Shown: in pieces, positions 63,001 to 64,000 of the stretch
How the letters are laid out: the number at the start of each line of letters is the position of its first letter
Position numbering within the stretch: position 1 is the stretch's first letter
Source: Megalonaias nervosa
Lineage: Eukaryota; Mollusca; Bivalvia; Unionida; Unionidae
Direction of reading: 5' to 3'
DNA length: 64,000 nucleotides
Assembly: GCA_016617855.1 (NCBI GenBank)
Contig: JAECUM010016915.1
Coordinates: forward strand, 27,101-91,100
Notes under the pieces: model-generated
What the model saw: only the letters and a program-made list of their open reading frames with translations
Told to the model about the DNA's origin: nothing
Database searches by the model: none
Program-made: the position numbers and the translations under genes

Positions 63001-63130
63001 TGCACATATTTGGAGCATGTTCGTATAAAATTTCTGTTTATCATATTCATATATAAATATAGATTATTATCGATGCTTTGTTGTGTGTGCGTTAAATTTT
63101 CTGTTTATTATGTCTATGTATAAATAAAGC
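60095..63130. other. Host DNA without confidently recognised genes
   Basis: A 150-codon plus frame at 61587-62039 is Cys/Ser-rich, but has no signal peptide and no known Cys pattern. It may be chance or an exon piece. Nothing else is recognisable. Confidence 0.4.
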
Positions 63131-63142
63131 TTATTAATCAAT

Positions 63143-63146
63143 GCGC

Positions 63147-63217
<71 letters not shown>
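63143..63217. repeat. (CG)n(TG)n microsatellite
   Basis: About nine GC/CG units run directly into about 28 GT units, an alternating purine-pyrimidine tract of around 75 bp that could adopt Z-DNA. Confidence 0.95.
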
Positions 63218-63221
<4 letters not shown>

Positions 63222-63314
63222 CATGTACTCTGAATGTAAATATGTATATAATAGAGGACCACAAGCAGGATTAGTTTCGTGCAACTAATTGTGTCACCTT
63301 CTTTAAATGAAGTC

Positions 63315-63315
<1 letters not shown>

Positions 63316-63352
<37 letters not shown>

Positions 63353-63362
63353 CATTATCATT
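63316..63362. repeat. (ATT)n microsatellite
   Basis: About 12 ATT units, followed by ATCATTATCA. Confidence 0.95.
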
Positions 63363-63916
63363 TTTTTTTAAGGTTAGCTTTTCATACACAGGGAACTCAG
63401 ATAGGTGATTTGTAGCTGTACAGTTAGCTGGCAGTCTAAAAGCAATTAAACTTGATTGGGGGTGAAAATCCCACTTGCTGATAAAAAGACTGATGACATA
63501 AAACAAACACTGGCAGCCAAGGGGCAGAATCAGAGACATTCAGAGCTTGGCCTGTCTTAGGAGTAAGTAGGTAATTTAGTTGTTAATTTGCCAGGCTCGC
63601 GACAGAAAGGGTTCGGTTTCAAATCCGACCCGTTGATTAACAATGATCAGCTACCTATTAAAGTAAGGGTTACATCCCTTGAAAAGATCTTCACAATTTT
63701 GGAGATACTGATGGCAACACGGAATAGAAGTAAAGACAACACTGTCACTGATACAGCTTTAACATAATCTGATAATACCACAGTAAACGGAACGAAGTAA
63801 AGATGACACGAGTAAACTTTACTAGGGCAGAAGTTGCTGGCTAAGACTGGATGATGTATTTAACCATGAGTATCGACCTACCCAAAGACAGAAGATATTA
63901 AGGTTGTTGCAGGTAT

Positions 63917-63919
<3 letters not shown>

Positions 63920-63951
<32 letters not shown>

Positions 63952-63996
63952 CGATCGATCGATCCATCGATCCATCGATCGATCCATCGATCAGTC
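63920..63996. repeat. (CT)n followed by (ATCG)n repeats
   Basis: About 15 CT units, then ATCG and CATCGATC units to the window edge. Confidence 0.95.
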
Positions 63997-64000
63997 GTGG

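Noticed and set aside
63067..63361. Thr-His and Ile-rich frames
   Set aside because: Translation of GT and ATT microsatellites.

Overview
The window looks like animal nuclear DNA, probably a marine lophotrochozoan and perhaps a mollusc. The evidence is AT-rich non-coding sequence, microsatellites, minisatellites, a tRNA-derived SINE, and decayed LINE and Ty3/gypsy retroelements. The host assignment is inference. No bacterial operons, rRNA genes or CRISPR arrays are visible.

The main content is several copies of one Polinton/Maverick-like (adintovirus-like) integrated DNA virus, called E1-E4 here. E3 (11525-27644, 16.1 kb) is complete end to end and has inverted 270-bp terminal repeats that differ at only about three positions. 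Its left half is a co-directional (+) virion block: coiled-coil protein, basic virion protein, double-jelly-roll major capsid protein, small hydrophobic virion protein, adenain-type protease, fiber-like protein, two-TM protein and penton-like protein. A 1.5-kb spacer follows, with a tRNA-like sequence, hairpins and seven 42-bp iterons, and then a 147-aa unknown gene. The right half handles replication, integration and packaging: NUMOD/HNH nuclease (-), zinc-finger protein (-), a family B DNA polymerase joined to an SF1 helicase and an HNH domain (+), retroviral-type integrase (-), phospholipase A2 (-) and A32-like packaging ATPase (+).

E1 (1-6528, minus strand, continuing off the left edge) carries the same virion block. 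E2 is an older, decayed minus-strand copy split around E3: a polymerase-helicase remnant at 8486-11524, and a coiled-coil gene start with a terminal repeat at 27645-28274. E4 (39996-54742, plus strand) is the most decayed copy. It has lost its left end and most of the PLA2 and ATPase region, and carries a 2.4-kb AT-rich satellite and an LTR remnant. A Ty3/gypsy 3' half (6529-8485) ends inside the E2 HNH domain, and E1 ends inside that retroelement's RT. The left 28 kb is therefore a nested stack of insertions.

Most E3 defects are single-base indels, several in or next to homopolymers. E3 is therefore either very young or partly affected by assembly error. The region from 28.3 to 39.4 kb and from 54.7 to 64 kb is host DNA: a SINE, LINE RT and gag zinc-knuckle remnants, a roughly 105-bp minisatellite on both sides of E4, dispersed repeats and microsatellites. 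I found no convincing host protein gene there.
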